Notes under the pieces: model-generated
What the model saw: the letters and a program-made list of their open reading frames with translations, nothing else
Database searches by the model: none
Told to the model about the DNA's origin: nothing
NCBI GenBank assembly: GCA_002336725.1
Contig: DDEO01000173.1
Location: 1 to 6,462, forward strand
Origin: Bacteroidetes bacterium UBA1952
Lineage (GTDB): Bacteria > Bacteroidota > Bacteroidia > Chitinophagales > Chitinophagaceae
DNA: 6,462 bases
Direction of reading: 5' to 3'
Position numbers and translations under genes: made by a program
Part shown: piece by piece, positions 1 through 5,081 of the stretch
Layout of the letters: each line of letters begins with the position of its first letter
Position numbering within the stretch: the first letter of the stretch is position 1

Positions 1-1
1 G

Positions 2-61
2 AAAGAACTAAACCGCAATGCCAATTTCACACTCTCGCTCGAGGATTACTACGTGCGCTAA
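2..61 (+). CDS. C-terminal end of an unidentified convergent gene
   Basis: Read from base 2 on the plus strand, the sequence encodes 19 residues ending ...NFTLSLEDYYVR and a TAA stop at 59-61. The residue mix (Asn, Glu, Asp, Tyr, Arg) and codons look like an ordinary soluble protein end. The alternative frame from base 1 stays open to about 129 but uses several rarer codons (aga, cga, gga, tta, cta) and a less natural composition. An 11-bp hairpin centred just after this stop (53-78) also favours the frame chosen. The gene would converge on the sulfur gene cluster. The fragment is too short to identify a family, and it could be a chance open frame. Confidence 0.45.
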   Translation, partial: KELNRNANFTLSLEDYYVR

Positions 62-78
62 CGACGTCGTTGGCGTAC
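53..78 (+). terminator. Hairpin over the stop codon of the left-edge gene
   Basis: Bases 53-63 pair with 68-78 (11 bp, two of them G-U in the plus-strand RNA) around an ACGT loop at 64-67. The core 60-71, AACGACGTCGTT, is a perfect 12-bp palindrome. It includes the last two sense codons and the TAA, and is followed by TTTATC, a poor U-tract. It may be a weak intrinsic terminator for the plus-strand gene. Bases 79-243 beyond it contain no gene, RNA or repeat that I can support. Confidence 0.4.
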
Positions 79-243
79 TTTATCGGAATGCGGCTGTTAT
101 GGATGCCTTTGCTGCGCCGCGTGCCTTGATTTTTCGGCGTTTCAGAAAAAGCACAAAGAGCGGATTGTCTTGAGCGATATATGATATTCTTAGTGTGTTG
201 CCCGGGTGGTGTTCTGATCCCGCAATAGTTTTTAGGAAAATTC

Positions 244-268
244 GGCAGCCCCACAAAATGGGGCAGCC
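244..268 (-). terminator. Intrinsic terminator of the sulfur gene cluster
   Basis: Immediately after the stop codon of the last minus-strand gene (stop at 272-274) lies a hairpin. It has a 6-bp GCCCCA/TGGGGC stem (248-253 with 259-264), a 5-nt loop, then one mismatch (247 with 265) and a further 3-bp GGC/GCC extension (244-246 with 266-268). In the minus-strand transcript it is followed by GAATTTTCC, a short U-run. Position, GC-rich stem and tail suit a Rho-independent terminator for the operon, although the U-tract is short and displaced by a few bases. Confidence 0.65.
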
Positions 269-271
269 TGT

Positions 272-772
272 TTAATGGGGTAGCTTTTCCCGGAAATATC
301 CATAAACCCACGTACCCGCAACGGCGCTCAGCAGGGTAATGGCCACTGCCGTAGCGCCCGTGCCAATTTGCGCAAAAAGCGGCCCCGGACAAGCGCCGGT
401 GAGCGCCCAGCCCAGCCCGAAAATCAATCCGCCATATATCTGCCCTTTATTAAAAGTCTTGGGCGCAATTCGGATGTCTTCGCCATAAATGGTTTTGATG
501 CCGAAGCGCCGGATAATCCAGACCGATAGCATACCAACCGCAATGGCGCTGCCAATAATGCCATACATATGAAAGGACTGCAACCGGAACATCTCCTGAA
601 TCCGGAACCAACTGATGACCTCGGCCTTGACGAAAATAATGCCAAATAAGATACCGACGAGGCCGTATTTAAGATGGTGATACCAGCGGTGTTCCAGCTG
701 GCTTTCGTTGACGCACATTGCGTCTTGCGAACGGACGCTCAGGTCTGCTTGAATGTTTTGAAAAGACTGCAT
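272..772 (-). CDS. YeeE/YedE-family permease, second half (DUF6691-type)
   Basis: This 166-residue membrane protein appears to be the smaller partner of a split YeeE/YedE (sulfur-compound permease) pair. Hydrophobic segments lie at roughly residues 36-51, 67-86, 112-128 and 138-158. The signature TGACPGPLFAQ sits at about 125-135, with the family-typical Cys128 at the end of a helix. In YeeE/TsuA, membrane cysteines are thought to relay thiosulfate through the channel, and Cys128 is the natural candidate here. The roughly 33-residue polar N-terminus has no obvious membrane segment or signal peptide; a later start at Met19 is possible, but the first ATG lies only 16 nt after the upstream permease gene and is preferred. 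It is last in the operon, directly before the terminator. The substrate (thiosulfate, polysulfide or another sulfur species) is inferred from family and neighbours. Confidence 0.85.
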   Translation of the reverse strand: MQSFQNIQADLSVRSQDAMCVNESQLEHRWYHHLKYGLVGILFGIIFVKAEVISWFRIQEMFRLQSFHMYGIIGSAIAVGMLSVWIIRRFGIKTIYGEDIRIAPKTFNKGQIYGGLIFGLGWALTGACPGPLFAQIGTGATAVAITLLSAVAGTWVYGYFREKLPH

Positions 773-788
773 TTTCCGGAAATTTTAA

Positions 789-1352
789 TTAGAGCGAAAG
801 GATAACTGGCAGCAGCAGGTTGGCCATCAGAAAGCCGCCCGCCATAAACGCAATGGTTGCCACCAGCGACGGCCATTGCAAACTCGAAAGCCCCATGATG
901 GAATGACCACTCGTGCAGCCGCCCGCATAGCGCGTACCAAAACCCACCAGAAAGCCGCCCACCACCATCACCAGAAAGCCCCGGAGCGTGAAAAGACTTT
1001 GCCAGTTGAGTAGTTCTGTTGGAATTATATTGCTATAATCTGTTATGCCGTAGCCGGCAAGTTCCTGTGCCAGTTGGGGATGAACGACCACCGGTTGAGG
1101 ATTAGAAAGAAAATGCGCCGCCATTAAACCGCCGACAAGAATACCGAGGACAAAGAGCAGATTCCAGACTTCTTTTTTCCAGTTGTACTGAAAAAACGGA
1201 ATGCCCGCCGGGATGCACGAGGCGCAGATATGGCGCAGGGAAGAACTGATGCCAAAGGATTTGTTGCCCAGAATCAGCAGCGCCGGCACTGTGAGGCCAA
1301 TGAGCGGCCCTGCCACATACCAGGGCCAGGGTTGCTTTAAAAATTCCATCAT
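789..1352 (-). CDS. YeeE/YedE-family sulfur-compound permease, first half
   Basis: This is a 187-residue integral membrane protein of the YeeE/YedE (Sulf_transp) family, about half the length of full-size TsuA, as expected when the permease is split over two genes. Hydrophobic stretches are at about 12-29, 63-81, 124-140 and 163-185. The diagnostic motif GFGTRYAGGCTSGH ends at about residue 150 and contains Cys146. A second cysteine pair, HICASC (Cys43 and Cys46), lies near the first helix and probably belongs to the sulfur-relay set. The two adjacent ATGs at 1352 and 1349 cannot be separated; the first is given. It begins 13 nt after the stop of the small GCSSGTC protein and ends 16 nt before its partner, so translational coupling is likely. 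Thiosulfate uptake is the best-supported role in the family; the exact substrate here is inference. Confidence 0.88.
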   Translation of the reverse strand: MMEFLKQPWPWYVAGPLIGLTVPALLILGNKSFGISSSLRHICASCIPAGIPFFQYNWKKEVWNLLFVLGILVGGLMAAHFLSNPQPVVVHPQLAQELAGYGITDYSNIIPTELLNWQSLFTLRGFLVMVVGGFLVGFGTRYAGGCTSGHSIMGLSSLQWPSLVATIAFMAGGFLMANLLLPVILSL

Positions 1353-1365
1353 TTAGGAAGCGGTG

Positions 1366-1572
1366 TCAGGCGGTTTTCCGCTTTTGCTTTTTGAAAATAT
1401 TGAAGAACAAACCGCCCATGACAGCGCCGTAAAGGGTGCTGTTGAGCGGGCGCGAGGTGATGGCACAAGTGCCGGAGCTGCAACCCACGAGCTTCCAGTA
1501 TAGATAGCCCGAAACAGCACCGAGAGCAATGCCCAAAAGGGACAGAAGATGATTTTGAAGGAAGGTTTTCAT
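1366..1572 (-). CDS. Small membrane protein with GCSSGTC motif (DUF6132-like)
   Basis: This 68-residue protein has two predicted membrane helices, about 10-30 and 46-60, and a basic C-terminus (KKQKRK, probably cytoplasmic). The loop between the helices holds GCSSGTCAITSRP, with Cys31 and Cys36. This matches my memory of the DUF6132 family of Bacteroidota, whose function is unknown. An upstream extension of 37 codons is open, but the ATG at 1572 gives the membrane protein without an unnatural basic leader and is preferred. It sits between a rhodanese gene and the permease pair, 13 nt before the permease start. Two cysteines in a hydrophilic turn suggest thiol chemistry, such as accepting or presenting sulfane sulfur at the membrane. 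That role is inferred only from context. Confidence 0.75.
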   Translation of the reverse strand: MKTFLQNHLLSLLGIALGAVSGYLYWKLVGCSSGTCAITSRPLNSTLYGAVMGGLFFNIFKKQKRKTA

Positions 1573-1620
1573 CCGGAAAATACAGGAAGGCAATAGAAAA
1601 GATTTACTCGGCGTAAGCGA

Positions 1621-1641
1621 AAGCCTTGCAATCACAGGCTT
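1621..1641 (-). other. Weak hairpin at the end of the rhodanese gene
   Basis: AAGCCT (1621-1626) can pair with AGGCTT (1636-1641) across a 9-nt loop, overlapping the rhodanese stop codon. No U-tract follows in the minus-strand RNA. It lies in the longest gap inside the operon (67 nt), so it could modestly attenuate transcription or mark an mRNA processing end. It could equally be chance. Confidence 0.25.
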
Positions 1642-1957
1642 ATTTTGCTGCCGCCTGTTGTACGTTTTGCCAGGGGCCACCATTAATCACATTGGCGAAG
1701 CCATTTTTGAGGAGCAGACTCCGGGCCATACCGCTGCGGTTGCCGCTCCGGCAAAAGACCACAATCTGCTTTTTGCCTTTAAACTGCGCCAGTGCGCCGG
1801 AAAGCTTGTCGAGCGGAATGTTTACCGCACCGCGCACACTACCGGCGGCAAATTCGCCGGGTGTGCGCACATCCACCAGAAAAGCGCCAGCGTGAATGGC
1901 TTCCCGAAGTTGGGTATTATCGGGGCGGGCGAAGAGGTTTTTGAAAAATCCAAACAT
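1640..1957 (-). CDS. Single-domain rhodanese (sulfurtransferase)
   Basis: This 105-residue protein is a complete stand-alone rhodanese domain. The N-terminal CH2A-type motif is FLVDVRTPGEFAAGSVRGAVNIP (about residues 26-48), and the catalytic loop FCRSGNRSG (68-76) contains the active Cys69, which would carry a persulfide. The C-terminal NGGPW motif is at about 92-96. A short hydrophobic/basic N-terminus (MFGFFKNLFARP) precedes the domain; it is not a convincing signal peptide, so cytoplasmic location is likely, perhaps with membrane contact. The gene starts 22 nt after the stop of the MBL/rhodanese gene and is probably co-transcribed with it. It may shuttle sulfane sulfur between the permease or small thiols and the dioxygenase; the donor and acceptor cannot be read from sequence. 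Confidence 0.93.
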   Translation of the reverse strand: MFGFFKNLFARPDNTQLREAIHAGAFLVDVRTPGEFAAGSVRGAVNIPLDKLSGALAQFKGKKQIVVFCRSGNRSGMARSLLLKNGFANVINGGPWQNVQQAAAK

Positions 1958-1979
1958 AAAAAAGAGGCGTTGAGGGAAA

Positions 1980-3392
1980 TCAGTTCAGGGTTTTGCTTTG
2001 ACACACAAAATTGGTTTTCGGAACGCCGGTTTGGGCGATGGCGTTGAAGCCGCCTTCCACTTCCGAAAAATTCCGGTAGCCGCGTGCCTGCAAAATGCTC
2101 GCCGCAATCATGCTGCGGTAGCCGCCGGCACAGTGGAGGTAGAAATGCGCAGACGGGTCCAGGTCTTTTATCCATTCGTTAAGGTAAGCCAGCGGTTTGC
2201 TATAAGCCGCGTCCACGTGTTCGGCGGCATATTCTGCTTCGCGGCGCACATCAATAACCTTGCTCTTGCCGGGTTCCAGCGCAGCGGCAAATTGTTCGGG
2301 CGATATGCGGCAGACGGTATCCACCTGCTTTCCGGAATTTTTCCAGGCTTCAAAACCACCTGCCAGGTGGCCCAGCACGTTGTCAAATCCTACACGGCTA
2401 AGGCGGGTAACCGCTTCTTCTTCCTTTCCGGGGTCGGTGATGAGCAGGATAGGTTGGGCTACATCCACAATCAGCGCACCCACCCAGGGCGCAAAATCGC
2501 CGCCGAGGCCAATATTTATCGATTGCGGAATAAAACCTTTGGCAAATTCCTGGTCGCTGCGTGTGTCGAGGAGCAGTGCGCCGGTGCTTTCGGCAGTCGC
2601 TTCAAAAGCGTTGGCGGAAAGCGCGTTCAAACCGCGTTGCAATACAGCATCGAAACGATTAGATCCCTTTTTGTTCAGGACTACATTCATCCCAAAATAC
2701 GCCGGTGGCGGCAGCAGTCCTTCGGTAACGGCGGCCACAAAAGAGGCTTTGTCGGGTTGATTGAGGGCATAATTTACTTTTTTCTGATTGCCGAGCGTAT
2801 CCACTGTTTCCTTCATCATGTTTTTGCCGCAGGCCGAGCCGGCGCCATGCGCGGGATAAACAACGAGGTCGTTGGGCAGCGGGAGGATTTTTTGGTAGAG
2901 GCTGTCGTAGAGCAGCCCGGCCAGTTCTTCCTGCGTCAGGTTGGCGGCTTTCTGCGCCAGGTCGGGGCGGCCCACATCGCCGAGGAAGAGCGTATCACCG
3001 CTAAAAAGTGCTGTTTCTTTTCCGTTTTCGTCTATCAGTAGGTAGCTGGTGCTTTCCAGCGTATGGCCGGGCGTATGAAGCACTTTTATCCGCACGTCGC
3101 CAACCTCAAAAATCTGTCCGTCTGTGGCAATCAGGGCTTCAAATTCCGGATGGGCGGTGGGTCCATATACAATAGCGGCGCCAGTTTGCTCGCTCAAATC
3201 AAGATGGCCGCTCACAAAATCTGCGTGAAAATGGGTTTCAAAAATGTATTTGAGCGTAGCGCCGTCCTTTTGAAGCCGCTCCAGATAAGGTGCGGTTTCG
3301 CGCAGCGGGTCTATGATGGCTGCTTCGCCTTTGGAAGCAATGTAATAGGCTCCCTGCGCCAGGCAGCCGGTGTAAATCTGTTCTACTGTCAT
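1980..3392 (-). CDS. CstB-like persulfide dioxygenase with pseudorhodanese and rhodanese domains
   Basis: This 470-residue protein has three parts. Residues 1-230 form a metallo-beta-lactamase domain of the ETHE1/persulfide dioxygenase type, with THFHADFVSGH (53-63), TPGHT (108-112), SGDTLF (131-136), GRPDL (141-145) and PAHGAGSACGK (180-190). His54, His110 and Asp133 are the expected Fe(II) ligands. Phe59 replaces the second-metal His, which fits a mononuclear iron site. Residues about 265-355 are a rhodanese fold with Asp320 where the catalytic Cys should be, so a pseudorhodanese. Residues about 363-465 are a second rhodanese with CAGGYRS and active Cys421. This order matches CstB, which oxidises persulfides and transfers sulfane sulfur, yielding sulfite or thiosulfate. 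The open frame continues 184 codons upstream, but that part overlaps the exporter gene out of frame. The ATG at 3392 starts the conserved domain and has a promoter and operator upstream. Cytoplasmic. Confidence 0.93.
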   Translation of the reverse strand: MTVEQIYTGCLAQGAYYIASKGEAAIIDPLRETAPYLERLQKDGATLKYIFETHFHADFVSGHLDLSEQTGAAIVYGPTAHPEFEALIATDGQIFEVGDVRIKVLHTPGHTLESTSYLLIDENGKETALFSGDTLFLGDVGRPDLAQKAANLTQEELAGLLYDSLYQKILPLPNDLVVYPAHGAGSACGKNMMKETVDTLGNQKKVNYALNQPDKASFVAAVTEGLLPPPAYFGMNVVLNKKGSNRFDAVLQRGLNALSANAFEATAESTGALLLDTRSDQEFAKGFIPQSINIGLGGDFAPWVGALIVDVAQPILLITDPGKEEEAVTRLSRVGFDNVLGHLAGGFEAWKNSGKQVDTVCRISPEQFAAALEPGKSKVIDVRREAEYAAEHVDAAYSKPLAYLNEWIKDLDPSAHFYLHCAGGYRSMIAASILQARGYRNFSEVEGGFNAIAQTGVPKTNFVCQSKTLN

Positions 3393-3425
3393 GGTAGCGT
3401 TGTTTTGTTTTTTAAAAGAAGAATA

Positions 3426-3433
3426 CAAAGTTG
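3426..3433 (-). promoter_or_regulatory. Putative -7 promoter element of the MBL/rhodanese operon
   Basis: On the minus strand this reads CAACTTTG, one mismatch from the Bacteroidota -7 consensus TAnnTTTG. No TTTG-like -33 element is at the normal distance; that place is taken by the operator at 3455-3470, as expected for an activator-dependent promoter. The predicted transcription start is near 3422, giving a 5' leader of about 30 nt. The leader is A/U-rich with no Shine-Dalgarno sequence, typical of the phylum. The spacing to the operator is identical at the exporter promoter. Confidence 0.55.
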
Positions 3434-3454
3434 AGATGCCATTTCCGGGAATAC

Positions 3455-3470
3455 CGTAACATTTGTTACA
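3455..3470 (-). promoter_or_regulatory. Crp/Fnr-type operator upstream of the MBL/rhodanese gene
   Basis: The minus strand reads TGTAACAAATGTTACG. The inner 14 bp (3456-3469) are a perfect GTAACA/TGTTAC inverted repeat around a 2-bp centre. The geometry TGTAA-N6-TTACg equals that of CRP sites (TGTGA-N6-TCACA), with A replacing G at the fourth base of the half-site. Its centre lies 33 bp upstream of the centre of the -7 box, about -40 from the predicted start, which is the class II activator position. The obvious candidate protein is the Crp-family regulator encoded two genes upstream. Confidence 0.65.
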
Positions 3471-3497
3471 CGGCAGCAGCCAGGCTGCTACACGCCG
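3471..3497 (-). other. Bulged hairpin between the exporter gene and the MBL promoter
   Basis: AGCAGC (3475-3480) pairs with GCTGCT (3484-3489) around a 3-nt loop. Outside it, CGGC (3471-3474) pairs with GCCG (3494-3497) across a 4-nt bulge. It lies 20 nt after the exporter stop codon and abuts the operator. It could terminate or protect the exporter mRNA, but no U-tract follows on either strand, so it is not a typical intrinsic terminator. Confidence 0.35.
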
Positions 3498-3517
3498 AAA
3501 ACTGCGCATAAACGCGC

Positions 3518-4315
3518 TTATTTCAGCAGCGTTTCTTTTATCAGAATATAGATGCCCATCACCAGTACAAACCAGCCAAAAGCCGGCTTTAGCTTTTTGC
3601 CATCTACCCGCGAGGCCAGTGCGCTGCCAATCAAAATACCCAGAATGGCGATGCCGAGAATGGCACTGAGAAAAACCCAGGGGATATTTGTCCGGCCCAT
3701 AGAAAATGCAAAACCCAGCAGCGAGTTGAGCGCGATAATAACCAGCGAAGTGCCAACGGCTTTTTTCATGGGCAGGCGCAGCAACTGCACCAGCGCCGGA
3801 ATGATGAGAAAGCCGCCGCCTGCGCCCACCAGACCCGTTACCAATCCTACAAACAAACCCATAAACAGCAATAGTGCATAGGAAGGTGTTTTTTGTTCCG
3901 GCTCTTCGGCTTCTTGCTGCGGTTTTTTCCGAATCATGCTCCACGAGGCGGCCAGCATCAGCACGGCAAAAAGCAGCAACAGGAGGGTGCTTTTGGTTAC
4001 CACAAACGCACCAAAGCGAACAACTTGTTCCGGAATGGCCGCAACCAGCACATTCCGGGAAATAAACACCGCCGCCACCGAGGACGCACCAAACGCCAGC
4101 GCCGTTTTAAGGCTCACCAACCCTTTCCGGAAATAGGAAACCGAGCCGACACTACTGGTCGCGCCCACGATAAGCAAAGAATACAGCGTCGCCGAAACAG
4201 CATCTATACCAAACAGATAAACCAGTACCGGAACCGTTAGAATACTGCCGCCGCCGCCGATAAGACCCAGCGAAATACCAATAAAAATAGAGGCGATGTA
4301 GCCATAAATAGCCAT
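3518..4315 (-). CDS. TauE/SafE-family sulfite exporter (TSUP permease)
   Basis: This 265-residue integral membrane protein shows the two-fold repeat of the TSUP family. GLIGGGGSILTVPVLVYLFG (17-36) in the first half corresponds to GLVGAGGGFLIIPALVQLLR (161-180) in the second. About eight hydrophobic segments are visible: roughly 5-20, 24-36, 41-60, 72-92, 108-127, 145-180 (broken by the glycine motif), 186-206 and 212-262. A charged cytoplasmic-type linker (RKKPQQEAEEPEQK, about 129-142) separates the halves. Full length for the family. Relatives in cst and bigR operons are thought to export sulfite made by the persulfide dioxygenase. Position directly before the dioxygenase gene supports that here, but the substrate is inferred. 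It has its own predicted promoter and operator in the 65-bp gap after the regulator gene. Confidence 0.92.
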   Translation of the reverse strand: MAIYGYIASIFIGISLGLIGGGGSILTVPVLVYLFGIDAVSATLYSLLIVGATSSVGSVSYFRKGLVSLKTALAFGASSVAAVFISRNVLVAAIPEQVVRFGAFVVTKSTLLLLLFAVLMLAASWSMIRKKPQQEAEEPEQKTPSYALLLFMGLFVGLVTGLVGAGGGFLIIPALVQLLRLPMKKAVGTSLVIIALNSLLGFAFSMGRTNIPWVFLSAILGIAILGILIGSALASRVDGKKLKPAFGWFVLVMGIYILIKETLLK

Positions 4316-4373
4316 AACTGTGCAGGAAATTAAAGAGCGGCAAAACTGTACTTAAACCGCCGCCTGCACGGTT
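4316..4373 (-). repeat. Inverted repeat flanking the exporter start codon
   Basis: GTGCAGG (4320-4326) pairs with CCTGCAC (4363-4369). After one mismatch in the minus-strand RNA, AAC/GTT at 4316-4318 and 4371-4373 extends the stem to the base next to the exporter ATG. An inner GCGG/CCGC stem (4337-4340 with 4357-4360) is possible in the loop. If transcription starts at the predicted local promoter, the upstream arm is not transcribed, so the fold would form only on read-through RNA from the regulator gene. It may instead be a DNA-level symmetry. Confidence 0.4.
4341..4348 (-). promoter_or_regulatory. Putative -7 promoter element of the exporter gene
   Basis: On the minus strand this reads CAGTTTTG, matching TAnnTTTG except for the first base, the same deviation as in the MBL promoter (CAACTTTG). 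It lies 22 bp downstream of the operator at 4370-4385, identical to the other promoter. Transcription would start near 4337, leaving about 20 nt before the ATG at 4315. Confidence 0.5.
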
Positions 4374-4385
4374 ACTTTGGTTACA
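4370..4385 (-). promoter_or_regulatory. Degenerate Crp/Fnr-type operator upstream of the exporter gene
   Basis: The minus strand reads TGTAACCAAAGTAACC. The upstream half-site TGTAA is perfect; the downstream half is TAACC where TTACA would be ideal. Its last three left-arm bases are the stop codon of the regulator gene. Taken alone it would be weak evidence. The support comes from its 22-bp distance to a CAnnTTTG box, exactly as at the stronger MBL site. Confidence 0.45.
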
Positions 4386-5004
4386 GAAGCGTAATTTTAT
4401 TGCGTCCCAGCGCCACCTCACCCGCGTCTTCCAGTTGCTTGAGCAGCCGCGAAATCACCACGCGGGCTGTTCCCAATTCGTTGGCCAGTTGCTCGTGGGT
4501 AATAATCAGCGTCCGGCTGCCCGACAACTCTTCCTTTTTGTGTAGCAGCGCCAGCAGGCGTTCATCTACTTTCCGGAAAGCAATGGCATGAACGATTTCC
4601 AGCAGCTCTTCAAAACGCCGGTGATAGAGCCGAAAAATATAATCCAGCCACTGCGGATATTCACGGATAAAAAGCGACACCTTTTCTATCGGCAAAAACA
4701 GAATCTCGGCTTCCTCTTCTACCTCGGCGCGCACCTTGCTTTTCTCGTTGTGCAATCCGCCCAAAAAAGACATGATGCAGCTTTCTCCGGTGCGCACGTA
4801 ATAGAGTAAAATCTCCCGTCCGTCTTCCTCGGTACGCATCACGCGCAGCGTACCCCGCGCCACAATCGGAATGGAACGAATAGGGGCATTCTCGTTCAGG
4901 ATGGTGCTGCCGGAAGGATAAGTTTTGTGGATGCTGTTTTGATAGAGCTTTTCCACCAGCTCCGGCGATGTTTTAAATTCCTGTATATGATTTAAATCTT
5001 CCAT
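4381..5004 (-). CDS. Crp/Fnr-family transcriptional regulator
   Basis: This 207-residue protein has an N-terminal cyclic-nucleotide-binding-type beta-roll at about residues 18-115, a dimerisation helix at about 117-150, and a C-terminal winged helix-turn-helix at about 165-205. The recognition helix TARVVISRLLKQLE (179-192) aligns with CRP SRETVGRILKMLE: Arg181 and Arg186 match CRP Arg180 and Arg185, but Val182 replaces Glu181. The only cysteine is Cys76 (GESCIMSF), so it cannot be an FNR-type iron-sulfur sensor with a four-Cys cluster. The canonical cAMP-pocket signature is not evident, and its ligand is unknown. It is encoded next to the exporter and is the natural candidate to bind both operators, taking the place that CstR or BigR holds in comparable operons. 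No copy of the operator lies upstream of its own start, so autoregulation is not indicated. Confidence 0.92.
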   Translation of the reverse strand: MEDLNHIQEFKTSPELVEKLYQNSIHKTYPSGSTILNENAPIRSIPIVARGTLRVMRTEEDGREILLYYVRTGESCIMSFLGGLHNEKSKVRAEVEEEAEILFLPIEKVSLFIREYPQWLDYIFRLYHRRFEELLEIVHAIAFRKVDERLLALLHKKEELSGSRTLIITHEQLANELGTARVVISRLLKQLEDAGEVALGRNKITLL

Positions 5005-5081
5005 TCGGATAGTGGGCTGAAATTAAAAGAGAATGCAGTGTTGCCGCTTCTGTGTGGAAAGCAAAGCAGATAGGGCAGCGC

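Noticed and set aside
27..392. Minus-strand open frame across the terminator and the left intergenic region
   Set aside because: It overlaps the end of the permease gene out of frame and runs through the terminator hairpin. Its sequence is low in hydrophobic pattern and resembles no family I know.
1604..1616. TTAC-TCGGC-GTAA inverted repeat upstream of the small membrane protein as a third operator
   Set aside because: The arm order is the reverse of the GTAAC/GTTAC sites, the spacing is 5 rather than 4, and no CAnnTTTG box lies at the matching distance.
1573..1683. 37-residue upstream extension of the small GCSSGTC membrane protein
   Set aside because: It overlaps the rhodanese 3' end and gives an unnatural basic leader. 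The ATG at 1572 gives the typical short two-helix protein.
1998..3041. Long plus-strand open frame antisense to the MBL/rhodanese gene
   Set aside because: The product shows no recognisable domain and is rich in His, Arg and Cys. The minus strand encodes a protein with all expected catalytic motifs.
3393..3944. N-terminal extension of the MBL/rhodanese protein (184 open codons upstream of 3392)
   Set aside because: It overlaps the exporter gene in another frame, has the composition of an out-of-frame translation, and would bury the operator and promoter. The conserved domain begins at the ATG at 3392.
5005..5081. Search for a promoter or operator of the regulator gene
   Set aside because: The gap has a TTTG but no TAnnTTTG-like box at the right distance and no TGTAA half-site, so nothing is called.
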